Shown: one piece after another, positions 23,517 through 32,157 of the stretch
Numbering within the stretch: the first letter of the stretch is position 1
Layout: each line of letters begins with the position of its first letter
DNA from: Bacteroidales bacterium UBA2712
GTDB taxonomy: Bacteria > Bacteroidota > Bacteroidia > Bacteroidales > Paludibacteraceae
Direction: 5' to 3'
Assembly: GCA_002354055.1 (NCBI GenBank)
Contig: DEKW01000021.1
Location: 5,315-69,314 of the forward strand
DNA: 64,000 bases
Position numbers and translations under genes: made by a program
Notes under the pieces: model-generated
Databases searched by the model: none
What the model was told of the DNA's origin: nothing
The model's input: only the letters and a program-made list of their open reading frames with translations

Positions 23517-24227
23517 TTATAATATTGTGATTTTTGCAGAGCAAGAGGTCTCGCCTTGCGGGTTCTTTTGCTGGTATTGTACGCCGTCTTCTGTGACGAG
23601 ATAGAGTGTCTGCAGCTCCTCACCCAGCATGGCTTCTTTCTGGTAGTTGATGTCGAGGCGCACTTTCTTGCCGTAATACGCCGGCAGATAGGCATCGGTC
23701 ATCGCCTGCAGGTATCGGCACGAGTTGCAATGCCCGTTGTAGTCGATATCCGAATAAACGACTTTATGCGGCACGATGCCTGTCGGCTCGGGGATGGTGG
23801 TCATGCGGATTCGGTTCATCTCAATCACCTCGCCGTCCACGCAGCCCTCAAACATCGGGTCGTCGAAGATATTCACGATCTCGCGTTTCTCCAGATCCAG
23901 TACTGCCCACACGGACTTGCATTGCCCGATGAGTTTATCGCCGCTGTAGATCCGGAAATCACGTGTGCTCAGCATGTGTGCGTTGCTCTCTATCCATGTC
24001 TCGAACCGTACTTTCTCACAATGCGTCGGCAGCTCATACATCTCCACAGACAGCCGCGTGAGAATCCATGTCAGCCCTCTCGGATGGAGGTTGGCGATAC
24101 CGAATCCCAACTCATCTGCCACCGTTCCTGCTACTTCCAGCAGGTAGTTCTCGAGGTTAAACAAGCGCAGTTTCTTCTCGCCGTCCACCTCCTGGTACTT
24201 AATCTCGTATTCGTAATTGTATTTCAT
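23517..24227 (-). CDS. Acyl-ACP thioesterase
   Basis: Hydrolyses acyl-ACP to free fatty acid. It has two hotdog domains: the first (about residues 1-130, EVDGEKKLRLFNLENYLLEVAG, WILTRLSVEMYELP) and the second (about 150-236) with DIDYNGHCNSCRYLQAM, the Asn/His/Cys-type active-site region of FatA/bacterial oleoyl-ACP thioesterases. The length, 236 residues, is typical for bacterial members. It is the middle gene of S9 peptidase, thioesterase and NrdJ-like domain on the minus strand, with a word array between it and the S9 stop. Confidence 0.9.
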   Translation of the reverse strand: MKYNYEYEIKYQEVDGEKKLRLFNLENYLLEVAGTVADELGFGIANLHPRGLTWILTRLSVEMYELPTHCEKVRFETWIESNAHMLSTRDFRIYSGDKLIGQCKSVWAVLDLEKREIVNIFDDPMFEGCVDGEVIEMNRIRMTTIPEPTGIVPHKVVYSDIDYNGHCNSCRYLQAMTDAYLPAYYGKKVRLDINYQKEAMLGEELQTLYLVTEDGVQYQQKNPQGETSCSAKITIL

Positions 24228-24230
24228 TCT

Positions 24231-24274
24231 CTTTCGTTATTCCGTAATTACGTAATCCCGTTATTTCGTTATTC
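24231..24274. repeat. Word array between S9 peptidase and thioesterase
   Basis: Repeated CGTTATTCCGTAAT / ACGTAATCCCGTTAT / TTCGTTATTC words. It includes the stop codon of the S9 peptidase gene and carries the core ACGTAATCCCGT, shared with 28637-28668 and (as reverse complement) 41299-41339. Confidence 0.75.
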
Positions 24275-26353
24275 TTTCAGCCATCTATCCAGCCAGCCGC
24301 GGAACTCGCGTTGCCAGAGGATGCCGTTCTGCGGTTTGAGGACCCAGTGGTTTTCGTCCGGGAAAATCAGCAGCTCTGCCGGTACGCCGCGCATCTTGGC
24401 GGCATCGAAGGCTGCCATCGCCTGGTTGGCGAGAATGCGGTAGTCCTTCTCACCGTGGATACAGAGAATCGGCGTGTCCCATTTATCCACGAACCGATGC
24501 GGGCTATTCTCAAACGTGCGTTGCGCAATCTTATTGTCCTTTTCCCAATACGCGCCGCCCATGTCCCAGTTGGCAAACCATTTCTCTTCGGTCTCAAGGT
24601 ATTGCATCTCCAGATTGAAGATGCCGTCGTGCGCGATGAAGGCTTTGAATCGTCCGTCGTGGTGTCCGGCAATCCAATAGACGCTGAATCCGCCGAACGA
24701 CGCACCCACGCATCCTAAATGCTCTTTATCGACGTACGGCTCCGTGCAGAACTCATCAATCGCTGTGAAGTAATCCTTCATACACTGGCCTCCGTAGTCG
24801 CCGGAGATCTCTTCATTCCACTCCTTTCCGAATCCCGGCAGACCGCGGCGGTTCGGTGCCACGATGATGTAGTCGCCCGCACTCATCATCATAAAGTTCC
24901 AACGGAACGACCAGAACTGGCTTACGGGGCTTTGCGGACCGCCTTCGCAGTAGAGGATCGTCGGGTATTTCTTTGCCGGATCGAAATGCGGCGGGTAGAT
25001 GATCCATGTCAGCATGTCTTTGCCGTCCGTCGTTTTCTGCCATCTGGGCACTACTGTCGAGCGCTCGATCTGCTCATAAATATTGTCGTTCTCGTGGGTC
25101 AACTGCTCCAGCGCGCCCTCTTTGCGGATGTCGAGGTGGTAGATCTCGTTCGCCTGACGCATCGAGTGACCTAAGATATACGCCTGGTAATCCGCTACGT
25201 CACCCAGACCGAGGTCGTGCTGGCCTTCCGTGAGTTTGGATGTCCAGCCGTCCAGCGTCACGCGGTAGAGTTGTACGGTCGCTTGTTTGCATGCGGTAAA
25301 GACGAGTGAGGTGTCGTCCAGCCATTTGTATTCATCGACGTTGGTGTCCATCGCACGGCTGAGGAAGCGCTTCTCGCCCGTCTCCATATTCAGCGCCATA
25401 AGTCGGTTCTCGTCGCTCTCATACCCGTCGCGCTCCATCGATTGCCAAGCGATCCATTTGCCATCCGGCGAATAACTCGGATTTGTGTCATATCCCCCGT
25501 TGGGAGAAGTGATATTCTTGTGCGCACGCGTACGTATATCAAATAGGTATATATCGCTGTTGGTCGAAATGGCGTAGTCGAGTCCCGTTTTCTTGCGGCA
25601 GGTATAAGCGATCTCCTCGTTGTTCGGGTTCCATGCCAACTGCTCGATGCCGCCGAAAGGCTTCATCGGGCTCTCAAAAGCCGTTCCTTCGAGGATATTG
25701 AATCCTTCGCCTAACTTGGCAGATTTCATCCGCTCGCCCTCGCCGTAGTATTCGGTCTGCAGCTCATAGACAAACGGCTGCGGAGCAGTCTCCGTCCATT
25801 CGTCCCAGTGTTTGTACATCAAATCCTCGTGCATGTGACCCGTTGCCAGAGGCAGATCAGGATATTTGTCCGCGGTCGTCGGAACGGTCTTTACTTGCTT
25901 GACGAGGATGATCTTATCGCGCATCGGGGAGAGTAGGAAGCCCTCGATGTCATTTGTGCCCTCGACCTCCACTTCCTCTTTGTCGCGGCGGATGTAGAGT
26001 TTGCCGCCTTTGAGGTACGCTAACGCACCGCTGTTGCCGAACCACGCCGGCTCAGAACCTACAAACTCATCAACGACCTTCATGTTCTCGAACGGATTGC
26101 AAATCCGGATCCAGGTCGTACTTCGGTTTTCTTCTACGGAATAATAACTCACCGTATAAGCGAGCAGACCAGTCTCAATGTCGCTTTTCACACTACCGAT
26201 GCGACCCATCGCCCATAATCCTTCCGGTGTCAGACGACCGCCTTCAATCGTAATCTGAGGCTTCGTAATGGGAGCCTTCTCTTCTTCTGCTTTTTGGCAA
26301 CTTGCGCCAACTAACGCCATCAATGCCATACTGAAAATTGCTAATTTCTTCAT
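24269..26353 (-). CDS. S9 family (dipeptidyl-peptidase 5-like) serine peptidase
   Basis: Exported prolyl-oligopeptidase-family enzyme. The signal peptide has a possible lipobox (VGASC, Cys19). A seven-bladed propeller region (about 40-400, with TSPNGGYDTNPSYSPDGKWIAWQS) is followed by the alpha/beta-hydrolase domain with Ser552 in GASFGG, Asp in HGEKDYRI and His in DENHWV. The 694-residue length is close to DPP5 of Porphyromonas. Its role would be trimming dipeptides in the periplasm. I chose ATG 26353 (MKKLAIFSMALMAL), 21 nt after the -7 box; a longer frame to 26404 would begin in the promoter. It heads the minus-strand unit with the thioesterase. Confidence 0.92.
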   Translation of the reverse strand: MKKLAIFSMALMALVGASCQKAEEEKAPITKPQITIEGGRLTPEGLWAMGRIGSVKSDIETGLLAYTVSYYSVEENRSTTWIRICNPFENMKVVDEFVGSEPAWFGNSGALAYLKGGKLYIRRDKEEVEVEGTNDIEGFLLSPMRDKIILVKQVKTVPTTADKYPDLPLATGHMHEDLMYKHWDEWTETAPQPFVYELQTEYYGEGERMKSAKLGEGFNILEGTAFESPMKPFGGIEQLAWNPNNEEIAYTCRKKTGLDYAISTNSDIYLFDIRTRAHKNITSPNGGYDTNPSYSPDGKWIAWQSMERDGYESDENRLMALNMETGEKRFLSRAMDTNVDEYKWLDDTSLVFTACKQATVQLYRVTLDGWTSKLTEGQHDLGLGDVADYQAYILGHSMRQANEIYHLDIRKEGALEQLTHENDNIYEQIERSTVVPRWQKTTDGKDMLTWIIYPPHFDPAKKYPTILYCEGGPQSPVSQFWSFRWNFMMMSAGDYIIVAPNRRGLPGFGKEWNEEISGDYGGQCMKDYFTAIDEFCTEPYVDKEHLGCVGASFGGFSVYWIAGHHDGRFKAFIAHDGIFNLEMQYLETEEKWFANWDMGGAYWEKDNKIAQRTFENSPHRFVDKWDTPILCIHGEKDYRILANQAMAAFDAAKMRGVPAELLIFPDENHWVLKPQNGILWQREFRGWLDRWLKE

Positions 26354-26373
26354 TGTTGTTAAGAAAATTTGTG

Positions 26374-26421
26374 CAAAGGTACAAAAAAATTTGCATATCT
26401 GCAAAATTTATAGTAATTTTG
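26374..26421. promoter_or_regulatory. Divergent promoter pair, S9 peptidase / beta-CASP hydrolase
   Basis: Minus arm: -33 TTG at 26404-26402, -7 TACCTTTG at 26381-26374. Plus arm: -33 TTG at 26391-26393, -7 TAATTTTG at 26414-26421. Both spacers are 20 nt and the shared core is TTGCATATCTGCAA (26391-26404). Confidence 0.82.
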
Positions 26422-26441
26422 TAGCAAAATTTTTTGTACGT

Positions 26442-27869
26442 ATGAAGATTCAGTTCTTAGGCGCTACTCGCGAAGTAACGGGCAGTAAACATCTGATTAC
26501 TACCGATTCGGGACATACCATTCTTCTGGATTGCGGTATGTACCAAGGTAAAGGAATGGAGACCGATGCAGCCAACCGCGATCTGGGATTTGATCCCAAG
26601 AAACTCGATTGTGTCGTGCTCTCTCATGCGCATATCGACCATTCCGGTCTTATCCCGTATATCTACAAAATGGGTTTCCGCGGGGATATATACTGCACGC
26701 CGGCGACGCGCGATCTCTGTGCACTCATGCTCGCCGACACGGCGTTTATTCAGGAGCAGGATGTTCGTACGTATAACAAGAAGATCGATCGCCAGCACCC
26801 GCATAAGGAGAAGGGCAAGACCTATAAGATCGAACCTCTGTACTCCCAGCGTGAGGTGGAGCAGGTGATGCGGCATTTTGTGACGTATAGTTACGACCGC
26901 CGTTTCCGTTTGTTTGACGACGTGTTGCTGACTTTCACCAACTCCGGTCACATGCTCGGTGGCGCCATCTGCTCGCTGGAGATATATGAAGAAAGCCGTT
27001 GGAAACGCTTGGCTTACACCGGTGACATCGGCCGTAAACACTGTCATATTCTGCCTTCGCCGCAACTCTTCCCGCAATGCGATTACCTCATCTGCGAATC
27101 GACCTACGGCGACCGTTTGCATGAGGAAGAAGAAGTGACAGAGGAGCAACTCTTAGGCGTCGTTGAGGATACCTGTGTCTATCGCAAAGGCCAGCTGCTG
27201 ATCCCGTCTTTCTCGGTCGGCAGAACCCAGGAGATCGTCTATGTCCTCAACAAACTCTATAACGACGGCCGTCTGCCGCAAATCCCCGTCTATGTGGACT
27301 CGCCGATGAGTACCAACGCGACCCAGATCTTCCGTATGTATCCGGAGGAACTGAGTGAAGAAGTGCATGACACACTTCGTTTTGACTCCGATCCGTTCGG
27401 CTTCAATACTCTGCGGTACATCACCGACATCCGCGAATCCAAGGCGCTCAACCACAAGGACGAACCCTGTATCATCATCTCCGCTTCGGGTATGTTGGAA
27501 GCCGGGCGCATCAAACACCACGTGGCGAACCACATCTCCGATCCGCGCTGCACGATTCTTATTGTCGGTTATTGCGAACCTACCACACTTGGCGCACGTA
27601 TTCAGCAGCCCGGACTCCAATGGATCTCTATCTTCGGTCTCGACCGAAAGATCAAAGCCCAGATCACGAAGATTGAAGGCTTCTCTGGACACGGCGACTA
27701 CCAAGAGATGATTGATTACCTCACGCGCTCTCTTACGGTCGATCAAGTCCAGCGGACCTTCATCGTCCACGGCGAAGAGGTAGCTGCAGAGACGTATAAA
27801 GCCCACCTCGAAGAGGCAGGCTTTAAGCATGTGAATATCCCCAGCAAAGGGGAAATTGTTGAATTGTAG
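26442..27869 (+). CDS. Metallo-beta-lactamase/beta-CASP RNA hydrolase
   Basis: Predicted RNA-processing nuclease of the CPSF73-like bacterial group. The metallo-beta-lactamase motif HAHIDHSG is near residue 63, TNSGHMLGG near 165, YTGDIGR near 193, the beta-CASP insert (FSVGRTQEIVYVLN, YVDSPM) about 245-350, and SGHGDYQEM near 420. The 475-residue length is typical. I chose ATG 26442 (MKIQFLGATREVTGSKHL). Its stop codon directly touches the 3' end of the convergent tRNA-Pro gene. RNA specificity is inferred from the family. Confidence 0.9.
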   Translation: MKIQFLGATREVTGSKHLITTDSGHTILLDCGMYQGKGMETDAANRDLGFDPKKLDCVVLSHAHIDHSGLIPYIYKMGFRGDIYCTPATRDLCALMLADTAFIQEQDVRTYNKKIDRQHPHKEKGKTYKIEPLYSQREVEQVMRHFVTYSYDRRFRLFDDVLLTFTNSGHMLGGAICSLEIYEESRWKRLAYTGDIGRKHCHILPSPQLFPQCDYLICESTYGDRLHEEEEVTEEQLLGVVEDTCVYRKGQLLIPSFSVGRTQEIVYVLNKLYNDGRLPQIPVYVDSPMSTNATQIFRMYPEELSEEVHDTLRFDSDPFGFNTLRYITDIRESKALNHKDEPCIIISASGMLEAGRIKHHVANHISDPRCTILIVGYCEPTTLGARIQQPGLQWISIFGLDRKIKAQITKIEGFSGHGDYQEMIDYLTRSLTVDQVQRTFIVHGEEVAAETYKAHLEEAGFKHVNIPSKGEIVEL

Positions 27870-27944
27870 TCGGGTAGGCGAGATTCGAACTCACGACCTC
27901 CTGCTCCCAAAGCAGGCATTCTAACCGGGCTGAACTACTACCCG
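27870..27944 (-). tRNA. tRNA-Pro (UGG)
   Basis: Acceptor stem CGGGTAG/CTACCCG with discriminator A, anticodon stem CCTGC/GCAGG around loop TTTGGGA giving anticodon UGG, and T arm GTTCGAATC. CCA is not encoded. The 3' end is directly adjacent to the stop codon of the beta-CASP gene. Confidence 0.93.
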
Positions 27945-27961
27945 TTTCACAAAAGCGGGTG

Positions 27962-27992
27962 CAAAGGTACTACTTTTTTTTGAAATGACCAA
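27962..27992 (-). promoter_or_regulatory. tRNA-Pro promoter
   Basis: -33 TTG at 27992-27990, 20-nt spacer, -7 TACCTTTG at 27969-27962 on the minus strand. The -33 core TTGGTCATTTCAA is near-symmetric as in the divergent pairs, but no -7 box is found at the matching plus-strand position (28002-28009). Confidence 0.75.
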
Positions 27993-28641
27993 ATATTTTG
28001 GCAAAAAAGTGAAATATAAAGCGATTTTTATAGATATAGACGATACACTCCTTGATTACGTTTCCTGTTGTCGAGAGGCTTATGATGCAGCTCTGCCGGA
28101 GCATCCGGAGCATTTTCAGCTCTTCTTCGACATCGCCGGGCGGCTCTTTTCCGAAGCCAAGCATGGCAAATACACGATTGCGGAAGTGATGGATCTTTAT
28201 CCGAAGGAGTTTATTGCGGCAATTGGCTATCCGGACTCGGCGGTAGAACCCTTTACGCACGCTTTTCGTGCCGCATGGGGAAATACCCACACCTTAGTGC
28301 CTGAAGCCAAAGAGATGTTAGACGCGCTGCGGGACAAAGGCTATCGGCTCTTTGCGGCATCGAATAGTTTTGGTCATCTGCAACGCAATCGCCTGGAGAA
28401 GGCGGGAGTTCTTCCGTATTTCGAGGATACGTATATATCCATGGATATAGGCTACGACAAACCTGACATTCGTTTTTTCGAAGAAGCGCTGCGTCGCTGT
28501 GGGTTGAAAGCCTCCGAAGTGCTCATGATCGGTGATTCGATGACGACGGATATTGAGGGCGCAAGGAAAGCAGGCATCGATGCACTCTTCTTCGACCGAA
28601 GAGGCGGAGCGTCGCTGATGGAGTTAATTAAAGAACTATAA
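27985..28641 (+). CDS. HAD-family phosphatase (YjjG-like)
   Basis: Haloacid-dehalogenase hydrolase, probably a nucleotide 5'-phosphatase of the YjjG group. Motif I is DIDDTLLDY (residues about 17-25), motif II ASNSFG near 125, motif III Lys in DKPDIRFF near 153, motif IV GDSMTTDIEGARKAG near 177. A helical cap lies between motifs I and II. Length 218 residues. GTG at 28009 is an alternative start, which would remove the odd first eight residues that overlap the tRNA promoter region. It heads a run through to the endonuclease genes. Confidence 0.88.
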   Translation: MTKYFGKKVKYKAIFIDIDDTLLDYVSCCREAYDAALPEHPEHFQLFFDIAGRLFSEAKHGKYTIAEVMDLYPKEFIAAIGYPDSAVEPFTHAFRAAWGNTHTLVPEAKEMLDALRDKGYRLFAASNSFGHLQRNRLEKAGVLPYFEDTYISMDIGYDKPDIRFFEEALRRCGLKASEVLMIGDSMTTDIEGARKAGIDALFFDRRGGASLMELIKEL

Positions 28642-28668
28642 TAACGTAATCCCGTAATAGCGAATTAT
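28637..28668 (+). repeat. Word array between HAD and PlsC-like genes
   Basis: Fills the whole gap: ATAATAACGTAATCCCG followed by TAATAGCGAATTATG. It includes the HAD stop codon and the next ATG. It shares the core ACGTAATCCCGT with the arrays at 24231-24274 and 41299-41339. Confidence 0.75.
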
Positions 28669-29320
28669 GAATCGATACACATTAGGTAAAATAGTAAAAT
28701 TCTTCTTTCATTGGCACTACGACATCCGCGTCACGGGGGAGGAACTGCTGCGCGACAAATTGGTGCATCTGGTTTTGCCGAACCATACGGCGTATGTCGA
28801 TCCGCTGATTCTTTTCAGCGAGATGTGGTGGCTGCCGATTAGTCCGATGGTGGACGAATTATTCATGCGCAATAAGTTCTATCGGCACATTCTCAACAAA
28901 GCTGACGCCATCGAAGTGCCGGATTTGAATAAGAGCGCCATGTCGCGCGAAGAGAGCGTGGCGGAAGCGGAACAACTCAGTCGTATTGCGATTGACAGCC
29001 TTGCAGCAGGCAAACAGCTGTGCTTCTATCCTTCCGGACATGTGAAGACTATCGATAAAGAGATCATCGGAAACCGCCGTATGGCGTATGAAGTCTGCCG
29101 GAAATTACCTGCGGGCGTGCGCGTGATCCTTTGTAGAATGCGCGGGTTGGAAGGTAGCTACTGGTCCAAGCTCAAACCCAAGAAATGGAAACTGCGTCGT
29201 ACGGTCACTATGCATTTTGAGGACCATACTGATGAGCTGAGAGAGTGGGCGCAGACGATGGACAGAAGGACGTTTAACCAACAATTGGAAAACTGGTATA
29301 ATGACAACTCAGGAAATTGA
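28667..29320 (+). CDS. PlsC-like acyltransferase
   Basis: Membrane-associated glycerophospholipid acyltransferase family. The catalytic motif PNHTAYVDP (H-x4-D) is near residue 39 and the acceptor-binding FYPSGH near 121. The usual EGT motif is replaced by FYPSGHVKT, so substrate choice may differ from 1-acylglycerol-3-phosphate. Length 217 residues. It lies between HAD and a C_GCAxxG_C_C protein, which starts 20 nt before its end. Confidence 0.85.
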   Translation: MNRYTLGKIVKFFFHWHYDIRVTGEELLRDKLVHLVLPNHTAYVDPLILFSEMWWLPISPMVDELFMRNKFYRHILNKADAIEVPDLNKSAMSREESVAEAEQLSRIAIDSLAAGKQLCFYPSGHVKTIDKEIIGNRRMAYEVCRKLPAGVRVILCRMRGLEGSYWSKLKPKKWKLRRTVTMHFEDHTDELREWAQTMDRRTFNQQLENWYNDNSGN

Positions 29321-29789
29321 ATCTCGTGCGCAGAAGGCGCAGGACTTGTTCAAACAGGGATTTAACTGCTCGCAGGCAGTCTTTGCTTCTTGTGCGGATC
29401 TGTATGGCATCCACGATGAGCAACTGGCGCTTCGTCTTGCTGCTTCTTTTGGCGGTGGAACGGGAAGGATGCGGATGACGTGTGGTGCTGCCAACGGCAT
29501 GTTCATGCTCGCTGGCCTGCATAACGGTTCCGCCACGCCCCATGACTCCGAAGGCAAAATGGCGAACTATGCCTTTGTGCAGCAGTTGGCAGGAGATTTC
29601 AAGGCGAAGTACGGTAGTCTTGTGTGTGCGGAGTTATTGGGTTTGGCACCCAAGGGCTCCACGATGGAATATCTGCCTGCGGAGGCTCTCCGCCCCAAGC
29701 CCGAGGAGCGCACGCAGCAGTATTACGAGAAAAGGCCTTGCGTGGAAATGATCGCAGAAGCGGTAAGAATCTATTTACGAAACATATGA
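29301..29789 (+). CDS. C_GCAxxG_C_C family redox protein
   Basis: 162 residues with the spaced cysteines that name the family: NCSQAV near residue 23, CADLYG near 31, the TCGAANG core near 60, and later VCAELLG near 106 and PCVEM near 148. The family is thought to bind an iron-sulfur cluster or act in redox chemistry; the reaction is not known. It overlaps the acyltransferase by 20 nt and lpd by 4 nt (ATGA), which supports coupled translation with lpd. Confidence 0.88.
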   Translation: MTTQEIESRAQKAQDLFKQGFNCSQAVFASCADLYGIHDEQLALRLAASFGGGTGRMRMTCGAANGMFMLAGLHNGSATPHDSEGKMANYAFVQQLAGDFKAKYGSLVCAELLGLAPKGSTMEYLPAEALRPKPEERTQQYYEKRPCVEMIAEAVRIYLRNI

Positions 29790-31123
29790 GATATTTTTTA
29801 GCAATCATCGGCGGCGGCCCGGCGGGTTATACGGCTGCTGAAAAAGCTTCTAAGGCAGGCAAAGATGTGGTGCTCTTTGAGCAGAATGCGCTTGGCGGCA
29901 CGTGTCTGAATGTGGGATGCATTCCTACCAAATCGCTGCTCTACGGCGCGAAGCAGTATTTTAATGCTACGCACGCGCAGAAATATGGTGTGACGGCAGA
30001 GAACGTAGCGTTTGATTTTGGCGCCATGCAGAAACGCAAGACCATCGTCGTCCGCAAGCTCGTTGCGGGTATCAAGCAGCGGTTGAATAATGAACATTGT
30101 ACGGTGGTGAGCGGCAAAGCCGTTGTTATCAGCCATCAGCCATCAGTTGTCAGCCTTCAGTGCAACGGCGAGACGTACGAGGCAGAGAACCTCATGATCT
30201 GCACCGGCTCAACGAACTTCGTTCCGCCCATCCCCGGTATCAAGGACAATCCTGCCGTTTGGGATTCGACGGACGCACTCGCAGCGGCTGAACTGCCGAA
30301 ATCCATCATCATCGTCGGTGGCGGCGTCATCGGTATGGAGTTTGCTACGCTCTATCATGAACTCGGTGTACCTGTGACGGTCATCGAAGCGATGCCTACT
30401 ATCCTGCCGAACCTCGATCCTGAAGTCGTACAGATCCTGCTGGAGAAATATAAGAAAGCGAATATTAATATCCTTACGAGCACGAAAGTGGAGTCGCTGG
30501 ACGGCGGCAAAGTGACGGCTAATGGCGAGGTTTATGAGGCGGAAAAAGTGCTGGTTTCTGTTGGCCGCCGCGCGAATCTGCTGGGTCTCGAAGCACTCGA
30601 TGACATCGAGTTGGAGCGCGGAGCGATCAAAGTGGATGAGTTCTGTAAGACCAACCTGCCGAACGTCTATGCCTGCGGAGATGTCACGGGAAAGATCATG
30701 CTCGCGCATGTCGCTTCGCGTCAAGCCGAAGTGGCGGTAGGTCGCATGTTGAAGGAGATCCCGCTGCAACGCATCGCGTATAATGCTATACCTTCGGTCG
30801 TTTATACGAACCCGGAGATTGCGTCCGTAGGTATCACGGAGGCACAGGCGGAGTCGATGTCTATCCCCGTGGAGGTAAAGAAACTGCCGATGACTTTTAG
30901 TGGTCGCTTTATGGCGGAGAACGAAGGCGAAACGGGCCTTTGCAAGATGATTGTCGATGCGAAGAACCACTCCGTCCTCGGCGTACATTGTATCGGCAAT
31001 CCGTGCTCAGAATTCATTTCCGCAGCCTCTTTTGCCGTCCGCAACGGGTACACGGTGCCGGAATTCCGTCAAGTGGTCTTCCCACACCCTACAGTAAGTG
31101 AGATTTTGCACGAGATATTATGA
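29786..31123 (+). CDS. lpd: Dihydrolipoyl dehydrogenase
   Basis: FAD-dependent disulfide oxidoreductase, the E3 part of 2-oxoacid dehydrogenases or the L protein of glycine cleavage. FAD site IIGGGPAGYTAAEKA (residues about 7-21), redox-active GGTCLNVGCIPTK near 37-49, NAD site IIVGGGVIGMEFA near 172, the FAD-site block ACGDVTG near 297, and C-terminal HPTVSEIL with the catalytic His. No E1/E2 genes are nearby. A 33-nt word array (30128-30160) encodes 11 in-frame residues of a surface strand. ATGA overlaps link it to both neighbours. A related flavoprotein disulfide reductase is the only alternative. Confidence 0.92.
   Translation: MRYFLAIIGGGPAGYTAAEKASKAGKDVVLFEQNALGGTCLNVGCIPTKSLLYGAKQYFNATHAQKYGVTAENVAFDFGAMQKRKTIVVRKLVAGIKQRLNNEHCTVVSGKAVVISHQPSVVSLQCNGETYEAENLMICTGSTNFVPPIPGIKDNPAVWDSTDALAAAELPKSIIIVGGGVIGMEFATLYHELGVPVTVIEAMPTILPNLDPEVVQILLEKYKKANINILTSTKVESLDGGKVTANGEVYEAEKVLVSVGRRANLLGLEALDDIELERGAIKVDEFCKTNLPNVYACGDVTGKIMLAHVASRQAEVAVGRMLKEIPLQRIAYNAIPSVVYTNPEIASVGITEAQAESMSIPVEVKKLPMTFSGRFMAENEGETGLCKMIVDAKNHSVLGVHCIGNPCSEFISAASFAVRNGYTVPEFRQVVFPHPTVSEILHEIL
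30128..30160 (+). repeat. Word array inside lpd
   Basis: Four imperfect copies of an 8-9 nt word: ATCAGCC, ATCAGCC, ATCAGTTG, TCAGCCTTCAG. The 33-nt length keeps the frame, adding about residues 115-125 (ISHQPSVVSLQ). Confidence 0.75.
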
Positions 31124-32148
31124 AAAAACACATTTTTACTTTTCTTGCGCTCTTTCTGTGCGCAAGTATTGCGTGGGCAGATGTCGATTCTTCCACCGAC
31201 TTAAAGACGTATTATGCCACTATCGACGGAAAGGCTACGGATAGCCAGGATAACCTGCGCAAAGAGCTCTGTGCTGTTATCAGTAACGGGTATATTTCTA
31301 TCGGTTACAGCGCGCTGAAAAACAACATGTTTGCGGCATCCTCTAATCCCACGGATTTTGTGAATGGGACAAATATGACCTTGGAAGATATCTACTCGTC
31401 CAAGGCTTATAAAGCCAGTGATAATGGTTCTTCTGCCAGCACTTGTGGTACCGGATGGAACAAGGAGCATACTGTTCCGCAGAGCTGGTTCGGCGAGGAT
31501 TCGCCTATGAAATCCGATGCGTTCCATGTTTATCCGACGGATATCAAGATGAATTCGGCGCGTGGCAACCTGCCGTATGGCGAGAATAACGCTCCTCTGG
31601 ATTGTTCGAATTATGGCTATGGTCATACGGGAACCAGTACTTTCTCCGGTTATTCAGGAACGGTCTTTGATCCGGGAGAGGGTGGTGCAAACGGTAGTTA
31701 CAAAGGCGATCTGGCGCGTACGTATTTCTACATGGCAACGCGCTATCGTACGACGAATTTCACCTCCGGCACCGGAAGCACCAGTTTCACATATTCCTCC
31801 GGTGTAGCAGACCTGACGTCGTATATGCGTGCTTTGATGCTTAAATGGCATCGTCAGGACCCGGTTTCGGAGAAAGAGATGAAACGTAATAACGCTATCT
31901 ATGCGCATCAGCGCAACCGGAACCCGTTTATCGACTATCCGGAGCTGGTGGAGTATATCTGGGGCAATATGCAAGGTGTGTCGGTTTCGATTGATGCGCT
32001 TGATTCACCTTATGCCAATGAGTCGCCTTTGACCGGGTTTGAGCAGGTTTCGGCTACCGAGCGCGCGCAGAAGATACTTATCAACGGACAACTCTATATC
32101 CTTGTCGGCGAGCAGATGTATAACCTGCAAGGGCAACGAATAAAATAA
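31120..32148 (+). CDS. Secreted endonuclease I family nuclease
   Basis: EndA/NucM-type nuclease with a signal peptide (to about residue 20). The family's catalytic segment is WNKEHTVPQSWFG near residues 114-126 (His/Glu of a His-Me finger) with FHVYPTD, ARGNLPYG, and the RTYFYMATRY and KWHRQDPVSEKE blocks. After the nuclease domain (about 280) a short linker leads to a C-terminal motif KILINGQLYILVGEQMY. The first 4 nt overlap lpd. The next gene is a paralog. Its likely role is breaking down extracellular DNA or RNA for nucleotide supply. Confidence 0.9.
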   Translation: MKKHIFTFLALFLCASIAWADVDSSTDLKTYYATIDGKATDSQDNLRKELCAVISNGYISIGYSALKNNMFAASSNPTDFVNGTNMTLEDIYSSKAYKASDNGSSASTCGTGWNKEHTVPQSWFGEDSPMKSDAFHVYPTDIKMNSARGNLPYGENNAPLDCSNYGYGHTGTSTFSGYSGTVFDPGEGGANGSYKGDLARTYFYMATRYRTTNFTSGTGSTSFTYSSGVADLTSYMRALMLKWHRQDPVSEKEMKRNNAIYAHQRNRNPFIDYPELVEYIWGNMQGVSVSIDALDSPYANESPLTGFEQVSATERAQKILINGQLYILVGEQMYNLQGQRIK

Positions 32149-32157
32149 ACCACAATC

